Shown piece after piece: positions 33,596 through 42,827 of a stretch of 64,000 bases of DNA (position 1 is the stretch's first letter; every line of letters starts with the position of its first letter). The stretch lies in assembly GCF_000419445.1 (NCBI RefSeq), contig NZ_AULK01000001.1:862862-926861 (forward strand), written 5' to 3'. This stretch comes from Gryllotalpicola ginsengisoli DSM 22003. Its GTDB lineage: Bacteria > Actinomycetota > Actinomycetes > Actinomycetales > Microbacteriaceae. The translations under genes and the position numbers were made by a program. The notes below the pieces were generated by a model, which was not told where the DNA came from, ran no database searches, and saw only the letters and a list, made by a program, of their open reading frames with translations.

Positions 33596-36500
33596 GGGCG
33601 TCCTGCGCATCCTTCGCCGGCAGCGGGAAGATCGCGTTCAGCAGCTCGCCCACCCACGCGATCAGCTCGGCGTCGGGCAGCGGCTGCCCGTTCACCTGCT
33701 TGATCGGCACCGAGATCGCCCGCTGCTGGGCGAAGTGGCGCGAGCCCGGATACATCCGCTGCAGCCGCACCTGGCGCGAGTCGGGCAGGTCGGCGGGCGC
33801 GATGCGCAGGTTCGAGCCCATCGTGACCACCTCCGACAGCCCGGCGAGCTGGGCGTGGCGGCGCAGCCGGGCGACGGCGACGAGGTTGGCGACCGGCTCG
33901 GGCGGTTCGCCGTAGCGGTCGGTGAGCTCCTCGACGACGAGGTCGATGGCGTCGTCCTTCGCGGCCGGGCCGCTCGCGGCAGACAGCTTCTGGTACGCCT
34001 CGAGCCGCAGCCGCTCCGAGTCGACGTAGTCCTCGGGGATGTGCGCGTCCACCGGCAGCTCGAGCCGCAGCTCGGTCTGCCCCTCGGCCACTTCGCCGCG
34101 GAACTGGCCCACCGCCTCGCCGATCATGCGCAGATACAGGTCGAAGCCGACGCCGGCGATGTGGCCCGACTGCTCGCCGCCGAGCAGGTTGCCGGCGCCG
34201 CGGATCTCGAGGTCCTTCAGCGCGATCTGCATGCCCGAGCCGAGGTCGTTGTTCGCCGCGAGGGTCGACAGCCGGTCGTGCGCCGTCTCCGACAGCGGCT
34301 TGTTCTCATCCCACAGGAAGTACGCGTACGCGCGCTCGCGACCGCGGCCCACCCGGCCGCGCAGCTGGTGCAGCTGCGACAGGCCGTACTTGTCGGCGCG
34401 GTCGACGATGATCGTGTTCGCGTTGGCGATGTCGAGCCCGGTCTCGATGATCGTCGTGCAGACCAGCACGTCGAACTTGCGCTCCCAGAAGTCGACGACG
34501 ATCTGCTCGAGCACGTGCTCGGGCAGCTGCCCGTGCGCGACGGCGATGCGCGCCTCGGGCACCAACTCGGCCAGGTGTGTGGCGATCCGGTTGATCGAGG
34601 AGACCCGGTTGTGCACGAAGAACACCTGGCCCTCGCGCAGGATCTCGCGCCGGATCGCCGCGGCGGTCTGCTTGTCCGAGTACGGGCCGACGAAGGTGAG
34701 AATCGGATGCCTGTCCTCCGGCGGCGTCTGCAGGGTCGACATCTCGCGGATGCCGGTCACCGCCATCTCGAGCGTGCGCGGGATCGGGGTGGCGCTCATC
34801 GCGAGCACGTCGACGTTGGTCTTGAGCTTCTTCAGCGCGTCCTTGTGCTCGACGCCGAAGCGCTGCTCCTCGTCGACGATCACGAGTCCCAGGTCTTTGA
34901 AGACGACGCCCTGGGTGAGCAGGCGGTGCGTGCCGATGACGACGTCGACGGTGCCGTCGGCGAGCCCGTCTAGGGTCTCCTTCGCCTCCTTGTCGCTCTG
35001 GAACCGGGAGAGCTGGCGCAGGTGCACGGGGAACCCGGCGAACCGCTCGGAGAAGGTCTCGAAGTGCTGCTTCACGAGCAGCGTCGTGGGCACGAGCACG
35101 GCGACCTGCTTGCCGCCCTGCACCGCCTTGAACGCGGCGCGCACCGCGATCTCGGTCTTGCCGAAGCCGACGTCGCCCGAGATCAGCCGGTCCATCGGGA
35201 TCGGCCGCTCCATGTCGGCCTTCACCTCCTGGATGGTCTTCAGCTGGTCGGGCGTCTCGACGAAGGGGAACGCCTCCTCGAGCTCGGCCTGCCAGGGCGT
35301 GTCGGGCGGGAACGCGAAGCCCTTCGCGGCCATCCGCGCCGAGTAGAGCTTCACCAGCTCGACGGCGATGTCGCGCACCGCCTTGCGCGCCTTCGACTTC
35401 GCCGCCGCCCAGTCGCTGCCGCCCATCTTGGACAGCGCCGGCTCCTCCCCGCCGACGTAGCGGGTCAGCAGATCGAGCTGGTCGGTGGGCACGTAGAGCT
35501 TGTCGCCGGGCCGGCCGCGCTTGCTCGGCGCGTACTCCAGCACGAGGTATTCGCGCTTGGTCTTCACGGCGTTGCGCCCGCCGGTGGACACCTCGCGCTG
35601 CACCAGCTCGACGAACTTGCCGATGCCGTGCGTCTGGTGCACCACGATGTCGCCGGGCTTGAGCTGCAGCGGGTCGACGACGTTCTTGCGCCGGCTACCG
35701 AGCTTCTTGACCTGGCGGCTGTCGTAGCCGACGGTGCGGCCGTAGAACTCGGTCTCGCCGACCAGCGCGAGCCCCGGCCCGCCGTCCTCCCCCGCCAGCT
35801 GGAAGCCGTGCTCGACCGGAGCCTTGACCAGGTAGGCGACCCCCGGCTCGGCATCGGCCGGGTAGTCGTCGACGACGCGGGCGGCCAGGCCCGCCTCGGC
35901 CAGCACGTCGGCGGCCCGGCCCACGAGGCCCTGGCCGGCGGCGGCGATCAGCACGCGCCATCCGTCTTTGAGCAGCCCGCCCACGTGGTCGAGCGCGCCG
36001 GACACGTTGCCCTGGAAGCTGGGCACCGCGTCGGCGTCGATGCGCACGGCGTCAGCCGCCTCGCCGGCGTGGAACTGCGAGAGCGTCCACCAGGCCTGGC
36101 CGGGCCTGCTCGCGCGCAGCTGCTCGAGGGTGAGGAAGTCGCCCGCGTCGAGGTCGATGGGGGCGGCGGCGCCGACGGTGGCGGCGCTCCAGGCGGCGGC
36201 CAGGAACTCGCGGTTCGTCTCGGCGAGGCTCACCGCGCGGGTGGCGACGCGCTCGGGCGCGACGACGGCGACGGCGGCGCCCTCGGGCAGGTAGTGCGTG
36301 ATCGGCACCAGCCGGTCGACGAGGGCGGGCGCGAGCGACTCCATGCCCTCGACGGGGATGCCCTGGCCGATCTTCTCGAGCATCGACGCGAGCCCGGGGA
36401 ACTCGTGCTGCATCTCGCGCGCCCGCTGCCGCACCGAGTCCGAGAGCAGCAGTTCGCGGCTCGGCGGAAGCACGGCGGTGCGCACGGGCTCGGCGAGCGA

Positions 36501-37163
36501 GCGCTGGTCGGCGACGGAGAACCAGCGGATCTGGTCGACCTCGTCGCCGAAGAAGTCGATGCGGTACGGGTGCTCCGCCACCGGCGAGAACACGTCGAGG
36601 ATGCCGCCGCGCACCGCGAACTCTCCGCGCCGGGTGACCATGTCGACGCGCGAGTAGGCGAGGTCGACCAGCCGCTGCGTGATGCGGTCGAGGTCGTAGC
36701 CGCGGTGCCCCGTCTCGAGCTCGATCGGCTCGATCTCGGTGAGGTTGTCGGCGACCGGCTGCAGCGCGGCGCGCACGCTGGCGACGACGACGATCGGATG
36801 CGTCGCGCCGGGCTGCCTGCTCCATTGCTGCAGCCGGCGCAGGGCGGTCAGGCGCTTCCCGACGATCTCGGCGGAGGGGCTCAGCCGCTCGTGCGGCATC
36901 GTCTCCCAGGCGGGGAAATCGACGATCTCGGCGTCGGGCAGGAACGGCGGAAGCGCCGTGCGCAGCGCCTCGGAGTCGCGGCCGGTGGCGGTCACGACGA
37001 GCAGCGCGCGCGCCTCGGGCGGGCGCTTGCCGATCAGCCCGGCCAGCAGCGGCGCGCGCAGGCCGTCGGTGAGCGAGAAGTCGGCGCTGCGGCTCGCGTA
37101 CGCGAGGGCGTCGTCGAACGTCTGGGCGCGCGAAAGCGCCTCGATCAATCCCTCGAGTACCAC
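33573..37163 (-). CDS. mfd: Transcription-repair coupling factor Mfd
   Basis: ATP-dependent translocase that removes RNA polymerase stalled at DNA lesions and recruits the UvrABC system. The 1196-residue product has the UvrB-like N-terminal region, the polymerase-interacting CarD-like domain (LKPGDIVVHQTHGIGKFV), helicase Walker A GDVGFGKTEIAVRAA near residue 665, motif II VIVDEEQRFGVEHK near residue 760 and a C-terminal TRCF domain. GTG 37163 follows TAGACT (37171-37176) by 7 nt and is probably leaderless; the frame is open further upstream without similarity. The 3' end is triplicated downstream as a tandem array. Confidence 0.95.
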   Translation of the reverse strand: MVLEGLIEALSRAQTFDDALAYASRSADFSLTDGLRAPLLAGLIGKRPPEARALLVVTATGRDSEALRTALPPFLPDAEIVDFPAWETMPHERLSPSAEIVGKRLTALRRLQQWSRQPGATHPIVVVASVRAALQPVADNLTEIEPIELETGHRGYDLDRITQRLVDLAYSRVDMVTRRGEFAVRGGILDVFSPVAEHPYRIDFFGDEVDQIRWFSVADQRSLAEPVRTAVLPPSRELLLSDSVRQRAREMQHEFPGLASMLEKIGQGIPVEGMESLAPALVDRLVPITHYLPEGAAVAVVAPERVATRAVSLAETNREFLAAAWSAATVGAAAPIDLDAGDFLTLEQLRASRPGQAWWTLSQFHAGEAADAVRIDADAVPSFQGNVSGALDHVGGLLKDGWRVLIAAAGQGLVGRAADVLAEAGLAARVVDDYPADAEPGVAYLVKAPVEHGFQLAGEDGGPGLALVGETEFYGRTVGYDSRQVKKLGSRRKNVVDPLQLKPGDIVVHQTHGIGKFVELVQREVSTGGRNAVKTKREYLVLEYAPSKRGRPGDKLYVPTDQLDLLTRYVGGEEPALSKMGGSDWAAAKSKARKAVRDIAVELVKLYSARMAAKGFAFPPDTPWQAELEEAFPFVETPDQLKTIQEVKADMERPIPMDRLISGDVGFGKTEIAVRAAFKAVQGGKQVAVLVPTTLLVKQHFETFSERFAGFPVHLRQLSRFQSDKEAKETLDGLADGTVDVVIGTHRLLTQGVVFKDLGLVIVDEEQRFGVEHKDALKKLKTNVDVLAMSATPIPRTLEMAVTGIREMSTLQTPPEDRHPILTFVGPYSDKQTAAAIRREILREGQVFFVHNRVSSINRIATHLAELVPEARIAVAHGQLPEHVLEQIVVDFWERKFDVLVCTTIIETGLDIANANTIIVDRADKYGLSQLHQLRGRVGRGRERAYAYFLWDENKPLSETAHDRLSTLAANNDLGSGMQIALKDLEIRGAGNLLGGEQSGHIAGVGFDLYLRMIGEAVGQFRGEVAEGQTELRLELPVDAHIPEDYVDSERLRLEAYQKLSAASGPAAKDDAIDLVVEELTDRYGEPPEPVANLVAVARLRRHAQLAGLSEVVTMGSNLRIAPADLPDSRQVRLQRMYPGSRHFAQQRAISVPIKQVNGQPLPDAELIAWVGELLNAIFPLPAKDAQDAPDAKASA

Positions 37164-37260
37164 TCGATCAAGTCTACGGGCGGGTGCCGACACCGCGCTG
37201 CGCCGCGAACTCGTCGCGCAGCAGCCGACGCGCCCGGTCGCTCGCCCGTAGGGTGTGGGC

Positions 37261-37551
37261 ATGATCCGGCACACCGTCGCCTTCCGTCTCGTCCATCCCG
37301 CGGGTTCCGCCGAAGAGGCCGCGTTCCTCGACGCCGCCGCGGAGCTCGTCGCCGTTCCGGGGGTGCGCGACTTCGAGCGGCTGCGCCAGATCGGCGCCAA
37401 GAACGACTTCACCTTCGGGCTGTCGATGGAGTTCGACACCCAGGCCGAGTACGAGGGCTACTTCACGCACCCGCTGCACGAGGCGTTCGTGCGCGAGCAC
37501 TGGCAGAGCGAGGTCGCCGACTTCCTCGAGATCGACTACACGCTGCTGTAG
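37261..37551 (+). CDS. Dabb (stress-responsive A/B barrel) domain protein
   Basis: A 96-residue single-domain protein: MIRHTVAFRLVHP is the conserved start of the Dabb fold, with GVRDFERLRQIG and YFTHPLHEAFVREHW in the expected places. Dabb proteins form dimeric ferredoxin-like barrels; many are of unknown function. ATG 37261 lies 6 nt after TAGGGT. It diverges from mfd, and its TAG stop directly abuts the stop of the HAD gene on the opposite strand. Confidence 0.88.
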   Translation: MIRHTVAFRLVHPAGSAEEAAFLDAAAELVAVPGVRDFERLRQIGAKNDFTFGLSMEFDTQAEYEGYFTHPLHEAFVREHWQSEVADFLEIDYTLL

Positions 37552-38241
37552 TCAGCCGAGTTCGGTGATGATGCGGCGCGCGGCGTCCAGCGCCGTGAGT
37601 TCCGAGTTCTTACCGACGAGGATGCCGGGGACGCCGACCATGGCGGCACCCTCGATGTCGGCTTTCGGATTGTCGCCCACCATCCAGATCGGCGCATCAG
37701 GAACCGATGCCCGGCGGGCGGCTTCGAAGATCAACGGGTGCGGCTTTTCAGCTCCGACGACCGCCGAATTAACCATCGCCGTAAAGCAGCCGGATATTCC
37801 TAGACCTTCGACGATCAGGGGCAGTTCAGGCACATGGTTGCTGACGATGAGGTTACGGACGCCTTCAGCTGCGGTCGCTTCCACTGCGTCTCGTGCTCCT
37901 GCCAAGAGGTGCCAGCCAGAGACGTCGACGAAGATCTCGCGCACGAGCAACGCTGCGTCTGCAGCGATCTCGGCATCGACCCGCGCGCTCTCGTATGCCG
38001 CGAGGAACACCGGCTGAAGCCGCGCCCACCAGTCCGCGGCATCCGTCAACTCGTTGTGAAGTGCCTCGGGCGAGTGCCACGGGAAACCGGTCGACAGACC
38101 GAGGGCCACATCGTCGACCGCGAGACCATGCTCGGCATGCACGCGGTCGAGGGCAGCGATGAGCGCGGCCGACCACAGGCCGTCACGATAGGCAAGCGTT
38201 CCGTCGAAGTCCCACCAGATCGTCGCGCGCTCCCCCGTCAC
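37552..38241 (-). CDS. HAD superfamily hydrolase
   Basis: A 229-residue phosphatase of the haloacid dehalogenase superfamily: motif I WWDFDGTLAY with the nucleophile Asp, motif II LIVSNH, motif III KPHPLIFE and motif IV WMVGDNPKADIEGA. The alpha-helical cap between motifs I and II marks subfamily I. The substrate is unknown. Its central part (about 37660-37930) uses visibly more A/T in third positions than the neighbours, which may mean recent acquisition. GTG 38241 lies 6 nt after CAGAAT. Confidence 0.88.
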   Translation of the reverse strand: MTGERATIWWDFDGTLAYRDGLWSAALIAALDRVHAEHGLAVDDVALGLSTGFPWHSPEALHNELTDAADWWARLQPVFLAAYESARVDAEIAADAALLVREIFVDVSGWHLLAGARDAVEATAAEGVRNLIVSNHVPELPLIVEGLGISGCFTAMVNSAVVGAEKPHPLIFEAARRASVPDAPIWMVGDNPKADIEGAAMVGVPGILVGKNSELTALDAARRIITELG

Positions 38242-38280
38242 GTCGGCATTCTGCCGGACGAGCTCGCCGAGCGGGATGCA

Positions 38281-38357
38281 TAGGAACGGAGATTCTGGGC
38301 GACACGCCGTCCCGACCGGGCCCGCGGACGGCGTGTCGCGCGAGATCTCCGTTCCTA
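38281..38357 (-). terminator. Long hairpin downstream of pth
   Basis: TAGGAACGGAGAT (38281-38293) pairs perfectly with ATCTCCGTTCCTA (38345-38357); after a 7-nt internal mismatch, GACACGCCGTCC (38301-38312) pairs with GGACGGCGTGTC (38326-38337). The 77-bp structure fills most of the gap between pth and the HAD gene, both on the minus strand. Terminator by position, or an inserted repeat. Confidence 0.7.
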
Positions 38358-38377
38358 CGCGGGGCCGCTCCCCCGGG

Positions 38378-38971
38378 TCACGCCGTCTTGGTGTGGAACC
38401 TCAACTGGGCGGCGGTCAGGCCCTCGGTGGTGATCAGCTCGACCGCGTCGGCGGCGTCGGCGATGAGGATGGGCAGGGTCTTGCGCTCGGCGGCCGAGAA
38501 CGGCTTCAGCACGTGGTCCGCGGCATCCGTCGAACCGGGCGGGCGGCCCACGCCGACCCGCACGCGCGTGAAGTCACCCGTTCCGATCGCCTTGATGATG
38601 TCGCGCAGGCCGTTGTGGCCACCGTGGCCGCCGCCGAACTTGAGCTTCAGGGTGTCGAACGGGATGTCGAGCTCGTCGTGCACGACGATGAGCTGCTCGG
38701 GGGTCAGGGAGAAGAAGCGCAGCAGCTGCGACACCGGCCCGCCCGAGGTGTTCATGTAGCCGTTGGACTTGGCGAGGATCAGCTTCGGGCCGCCGGGCCG
38801 GGTGCGCCCCTCGGCGACGTGCGAGTTGGTCTTGTGCGACTTGAACGAGGCGGATGCGCGGGCCGCGAGCTCGTCGACGACCATCTGCCCGACGTTGTGG
38901 CGGGTGTTCGCGTAGGCCGGACCGGGGTTGCCGAGACCGACGACGAGCCACGGGTCGCGTGCTGGGGCCAT
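38378..38971 (-). CDS. pth: Peptidyl-tRNA hydrolase
   Basis: Releases tRNA from prematurely dropped peptidyl-tRNA. The 197-residue product has LVVGLGNPGPAYANTRHNVG with the catalytic His, SNGYMNTSGGPV with the substrate-binding Asn, DELDIPFDTLKLKFGGGHGGHNGL with the catalytic Asp, and RVRVGVGRPPG. The length is standard. It lies after rplY on the same strand with a terminator between them; pth-rplY pairing is conserved. Confidence 0.96.
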   Translation of the reverse strand: MAPARDPWLVVGLGNPGPAYANTRHNVGQMVVDELAARASASFKSHKTNSHVAEGRTRPGGPKLILAKSNGYMNTSGGPVSQLLRFFSLTPEQLIVVHDELDIPFDTLKLKFGGGHGGHNGLRDIIKAIGTGDFTRVRVGVGRPPGSTDAADHVLKPFSAAERKTLPILIADAADAVELITTEGLTAAQLRFHTKTA

Positions 38972-38985
38972 GACTCACCAAGATA

Positions 38986-39028
38986 CGCGAAAAGGCGGCC
39001 GCCCCTGGTGGGGCGACCGCCTTCGCGG
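38986..39028 (-). terminator. Hairpin terminator between rplY and pth
   Basis: AAGGCGG-C-CGCCCC and GGGGCG-A-CCGCCTT form a 13-bp stem with one mismatch around a TGGT loop, extended by CGCG/CGCG. On the minus strand it lies after the rplY stop and its two-unit repeat. Confidence 0.65.
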
Positions 39029-39046
39029 GGTTCGTGCGCGCTTCGA

Positions 39047-39114
39047 GACGCGGCCTGCGGCCGCTCCTCAGCGAACGGGGGACGCGGCCTGCGGCCGCTC
39101 CTCAGCGAACGGGG
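39047..39114. repeat. Two tandem 34-bp palindromic repeat units
   Basis: GACGCGGCCTGCGGCCGCTC... occurs at 39047-39080 and 39081-39114, preceded by CTTCGAGACG. A related pair is embedded in the rlmC coding sequence at 50896-50962. Confidence 0.85.
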
Positions 39115-39117
39115 GAC

Positions 39118-39741
39118 CTACTCGGCGGACTCCTCCGCGGGCTCCTCGGCGGCCTCGGCCTCGGCGGCGCCTTCGGCGGCCTCCGTCTCCTCCGCAGCCG
39201 GGGCGGCGGGCTCGACGATGCCGACGACCAGGGTCTCGGCGTCGGTGAGCAGGCTGACCCCGGCGGGCAGCTCGAGCTCGCCGGCGGTGATGTGCGTGCC
39301 GGCCTCCTTGCCCTCGACGTCGACGACCAGGCGCTCGGGGATGTTGGTGGCCTCGGCCTCGACCGACAGGGTCTGCTGGTCGAGCTCGGCGATGGCGCTG
39401 CCGAACGGCTCGCCCTCGACGTGCACCGGCACGTCGACGGTGACCTTCTCGCCCTTGCGCACGACGATCAGGTCGACGTGCTCGATGATCTGGCGCACCG
39501 GGTCGCGCTGCACGTCCTTCACGAGCGCGAGCGCGGGGGTGCCGGCGATGTCGAGCTCGATGACCGCGTTCGCCTTGCGCACGAGCAGCATCGTCTCGTG
39601 GCCCGGCAGGGTGACGTGACGCGGCTCGGTGCCGTGGCCGTAGACCACGGCGGGGATCTTGTTGGCGGCGCGGATCTTGCGCGCAGCGCCCTTGCCGAAG
39701 GAGTCGCGGACCTCCGCGACCAGCTTGAGTTCGTCAGCCAT
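39118..39741 (-). CDS. rplY: 50S ribosomal protein L25/general stress protein Ctc
   Basis: 5S rRNA-binding ribosomal protein of the long (TL5/Ctc) form. The 207-residue product has the L25 domain (KLVAEVRDSFGKGAARKIRA, VVYGHGTEPRHVTLPG, VQRDPVRQIIEHVDLIVV) and the C-terminal TL5 domain (VHVEGEPFG, VSLLTDAETLVVGIV), then a Glu/Ala-rich acidic tail. The leader carries a 6-bp hairpin (GTGGGC/GCCCAC, 39762-39778) just before the ribosome-binding site. The rest of 39779-39980 shows no feature I can name. Confidence 0.94.
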   Translation of the reverse strand: MADELKLVAEVRDSFGKGAARKIRAANKIPAVVYGHGTEPRHVTLPGHETMLLVRKANAVIELDIAGTPALALVKDVQRDPVRQIIEHVDLIVVRKGEKVTVDVPVHVEGEPFGSAIAELDQQTLSVEAEATNIPERLVVDVEGKEAGTHITAGELELPAGVSLLTDAETLVVGIVEPAAPAAEETEAAEGAAEAEAAEEPAEESAE

Positions 39742-39992
39742 GTGAATGCTCCGTAGATTCGGTGGGCTTCGCGCCCACGTCTGATGTGGTTTTCAACTCG
39801 AACGCAGGACAGCGTGAGGAAAGGACGTGAAGCCACCTCCACCGCGTCGATAACGGATGCCCGAGCCGGGCGTCCCTCGCCGAAGTTCGCCGCCCATGCT
39901 ATCAGCGCGGCGGCGCTACTCCCTGGGGAGTAGCCGGTCTGCGCACCGCGGGCGGATGCCGCCGGGCGCCTCGCACTCCTACGCTGGGGCGC

Positions 39993-41198
39993 ATGCCGGA
40001 GCAGCGACGATCAGCCGTGCGCGTCTGGGTGCCGGTCGTCGTCGCAGCGCTCGTGCAGCTCGGCAGCACCTTCGGCGCGATCGGCCTGCACGCGGGCCGC
40101 TGGGGCGCGCGGCACGGCTCGTCGTTCGCCGGCGTCGGCCCCCTGAACGCGTCGCAGCCGGTCTCGGTCTGGGTCGCGGCGGGCCTCGTGCTGCTGGCGC
40201 TCGCGGGGCCGGCCGTGCTGGTCGTCATCCGCCGCCGGCCGGGCCCGCTGTCGGCCGCGGTCTCCGCCGCCGCCATCGCCGGCGTGACACTCTCGGCGTC
40301 CCAGGGGCTCGGGGCCGCGTTCTACCTCTCGGTGTTCCTCGCGGTCGCGATCGCCGTGCTGCACGGCGCCCGGCCATGGGCGTGGGGCGGGGTGACCGCG
40401 TACTGGCTGGCGGTCGCCGCGGCGTCCCTGCTGTCGGGCGACCGGCTCGAGGTGTTCTGGCTCGTGCCGCTGACGATCCTGTCGGTCGCCTCGCTCGCGA
40501 TCCCTGAGGCGGCGCGCTCGCGGCACGAACGCCGCGAGCAGTGGCGGCGCGAGACCGCCGCCCGGCAGGCCGAGCAGGCGCAGGCCGAGCGGGTGCGCAT
40601 CGCCCGCGAGCTGCACGACGTGCTCGCCCACTCGCTGAGCCAGATCAACGTGCAGGCCTCGGTCGGGCTGCACCTCTTCGAGCAGCAGCCCGGCAAGGCC
40701 GCCGAGGCGCTCGCCAGCATCAAGGACTCGAGCAGGACGGCGCTCGCCGAGGTGCGCCAGGTGCTCGGCGTGCTGCGCGACGGCGCCGACGCGCCGCTCG
40801 CGCCCGAACCCGAGCTCTCGCACCTTCCCGCCCTGGCCGAGGGCGCGCGCACGCCGGGCACGGACGTCGCGCTGCGCCTCGAGGTGACGGATGCCTCGCG
40901 CATCCCGCTCCCCGTGCAGCAGACGGCCTACCGCATCGTGCAGGAGGCCCTGACCAACGTCGGCCGGCACGCGCGGGCGCGGCACGTGGAGGTGGCGGTC
41001 GTCGAGGAGGATGGGCGGCTCGCGGTGCGGGTGACCGACGACGGCGTCGGGGGCGCGGCCCAGGCATCCGTCGACGGACGCGGACTGCTCGGCATGCGCG
41101 AGCGCGCCGAGCTGCTCGGCGGCGCGCTCGAGGCGGGCCCGCGGCCGGAGGGCGGCTTCGAGGTCCTCGCGCGGCTGCCGATCGGGGGCCGGGGATGA
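39993..41198 (+). CDS. Sensor histidine kinase, NarL/DesK-type (HisKA_3)
   Basis: A 401-residue membrane kinase: about five N-terminal helices (residues 10-170) without an obvious extracellular sensor, a dimerisation domain with the phospho-acceptor His in ARELHDVLAHSLSQINVQ near residue 208, and a HATPase domain with the N-box TAYRIVQEALTNVGRHA and G-box VTDDGVGGA and GRGLLGMRERAELLGG. ATG 39993 lies 7 nt after TACGCT. The stop overlaps the response regulator start (ATGA). The stimulus is unknown; there is no obvious target operon beside it. Confidence 0.92.
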   Translation: MPEQRRSAVRVWVPVVVAALVQLGSTFGAIGLHAGRWGARHGSSFAGVGPLNASQPVSVWVAAGLVLLALAGPAVLVVIRRRPGPLSAAVSAAAIAGVTLSASQGLGAAFYLSVFLAVAIAVLHGARPWAWGGVTAYWLAVAAASLLSGDRLEVFWLVPLTILSVASLAIPEAARSRHERREQWRRETAARQAEQAQAERVRIARELHDVLAHSLSQINVQASVGLHLFEQQPGKAAEALASIKDSSRTALAEVRQVLGVLRDGADAPLAPEPELSHLPALAEGARTPGTDVALRLEVTDASRIPLPVQQTAYRIVQEALTNVGRHARARHVEVAVVEEDGRLAVRVTDDGVGGAAQASVDGRGLLGMRERAELLGGALEAGPRPEGGFEVLARLPIGGRG

Positions 41199-41845
41199 TC
41201 CGGGTCGTCGTCGCCGACGATCAGGCGCTCATCCGGGCCGGCTTCCGCAGCCTGATCGACTCGGAAGCCGATCTCGAAGTGGTGGGCGAGGCGGGAAGCG
41301 GCCGCGAGGTGCTCGAGGTCGTGCGTCGGGAGCGGCCCGACGTCGTGCTGATGGACATCCGCATGCCCGACGGCGACGGCCTGTGGGCGACCGAGCGGAT
41401 CGCCGCCGACCCGGAGCTCGCGGCCGTGCACGTCGTCATCGTGACCACCTTCGAGCTCGACGAGTACGTCGCCCGCGCGCTGAAGGCCGGCGCGGCGGGC
41501 TTCCTCGTCAAGGACACCGAGCCGGTCGACCTGATCCGCGCCGTGCGGGTGGCCGTGGCGGGCGAGGCGCTGCTCTCCCCCGGGGTCACGAAGCGGCTGC
41601 TCGATCGGGTGTCGGCCGGGTGGAGGCATCCGATCGACGAATCGCGGCTCGCCGCGCTCACCGAGCGCGAGCGCGAGGTGCTGCGCCTGGTCGGCCGGGG
41701 CCTCACCAATCAGGAGATCGGGGCGCAGCTGTTCCTGAGCCCGCTGACCGCGAAGACGCACGTGTCGCGGATCATGACCAAGCTCGACGCGCGCGACCGG
41801 GTGCAGCTCGTGGTCACCGCCTACGAGACGGGGCTCGTCGGCTGA
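41195..41845 (+). CDS. Response regulator, NarL/LuxR type
   Basis: A 216-residue partner of the upstream kinase: receiver domain with acidic pocket VVVADDQALIRAGF, phospho-acceptor Asp54 in VVLMDIRMPDGDG and Lys in GFLVKDTEPVDLIRA, then a LuxR-type helix-turn-helix (LTEREREVLRLVGRGLTNQE ... TAKTHVSRIMTKL). The last 25 bp overlap the tail of the convergent esterase gene. Confidence 0.94.
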   Translation: MIRVVVADDQALIRAGFRSLIDSEADLEVVGEAGSGREVLEVVRRERPDVVLMDIRMPDGDGLWATERIAADPELAAVHVVIVTTFELDEYVARALKAGAAGFLVKDTEPVDLIRAVRVAVAGEALLSPGVTKRLLDRVSAGWRHPIDESRLAALTEREREVLRLVGRGLTNQEIGAQLFLSPLTAKTHVSRIMTKLDARDRVQLVVTAYETGLVG

Positions 41846-42684
41846 GCGGCGAGGCCCCACACCTCGGCGAGCGCGTCGACGGTGCGGAACGCCCGGGTGT
41901 TGCGCCCGAGCAGCAGGTTGCCCGGGCCCGCGCCGGGGATGACGTGGCCGAGGCCGGCGAAGGTGTACAGGTGCACGGGATGCGCCGTGCCCGGGCCGTA
42001 CGCGGTGCGCACCACCTCGATGCGCCCGTCGCCGGCGACGGTGTCGACGGCGGGCGTCACGGGCAGCCCGTTGCGGGCGGCGAAGTAGCGGGCGGTCTCG
42101 GGGATGGACTCGGTGCGGCCGCGGGAGCCGGTGCCGTAGATCGAGTTGCGGCCGCCGCGGTACGGCACCAGCCGGTCGCGGGTGCCGTGCAGGATCGCGA
42201 CGGGCACCGGCGCCGGTCCGCGGTCGTCGGCGAGCAGGTTGTCCGGCACGGGCAGCCCGGCGCCGATCACCGCGGCGCCGGCGAGCTCGGCCGGAGCCTC
42301 GTGCAGCAGCCGGACGACCAGCGAGGAGCCGTTCGAGTGCCCGTACACGTAGAGCCGCGCCGGGTCGGCGCCGAAACGCGCGGCCGCCTCGCGGGCGAGC
42401 GCCCGGGTGAACTCGACGTCGTCGACGCCGCCGGCGCGCGACGGCGGGTTCCAACCCCGCCGGGAGTCGTTCCACAGCTTCTCGTAGGCGTCGGGGAAGA
42501 CCGCCACCCCGTGCCGCAGGAAGAAGTCGAGCTGACCCGCCATCGCCCCGAGCAGCTGCTCGCCCGTGCCGCCGGAGCCGTGGAAGCCCACGAACACGGC
42601 GCCGCCTGCGCTCTCCTCGGCCCGTACGGCGGTCGCCGCGCGCATGCGGCCGCCTGATCGCAGCTCGATCCGTTCCGTGAGCAT
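41821..42684 (-). CDS. Alpha/beta hydrolase, PHB depolymerase/LpqC-like esterase
   Basis: A 287-residue serine esterase: the oxyanion region FVGFHGSGGTGEQLL near residue 31, nucleophile elbow VYGHSNGSSLVVRLL (Gly-His-Ser-Asn-Gly) near residue 117, AILHGTRDRLVPYRGG carrying the acid, and the catalytic His in FAGLGHVIPGAG. No signal peptide is visible, so it is probably cytosolic, unlike secreted depolymerases. The gene overlaps the response regulator end by 25 bp tail to tail. Confidence 0.83.
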   Translation of the reverse strand: MLTERIELRSGGRMRAATAVRAEESAGGAVFVGFHGSGGTGEQLLGAMAGQLDFFLRHGVAVFPDAYEKLWNDSRRGWNPPSRAGGVDDVEFTRALAREAAARFGADPARLYVYGHSNGSSLVVRLLHEAPAELAGAAVIGAGLPVPDNLLADDRGPAPVPVAILHGTRDRLVPYRGGRNSIYGTGSRGRTESIPETARYFAARNGLPVTPAVDTVAGDGRIEVVRTAYGPGTAHPVHLYTFAGLGHVIPGAGPGNLLLGRNTRAFRTVDALAEVWGLAAQPTSPVS

Positions 42685-42827
42685 CCTCGCCCTCCCCCGT
42701 CGGCCGACAGCCTACGGGGCTCTCGGCTCCTGGTCCCGGCGGAGTAGCGGGAATCACTCCTTTCGGCGGATCCGCCGCGCCCGTCCGGCGGCGACGCTGG
42801 AGGCATCCGTTCGAGAAAGGAACGCTC

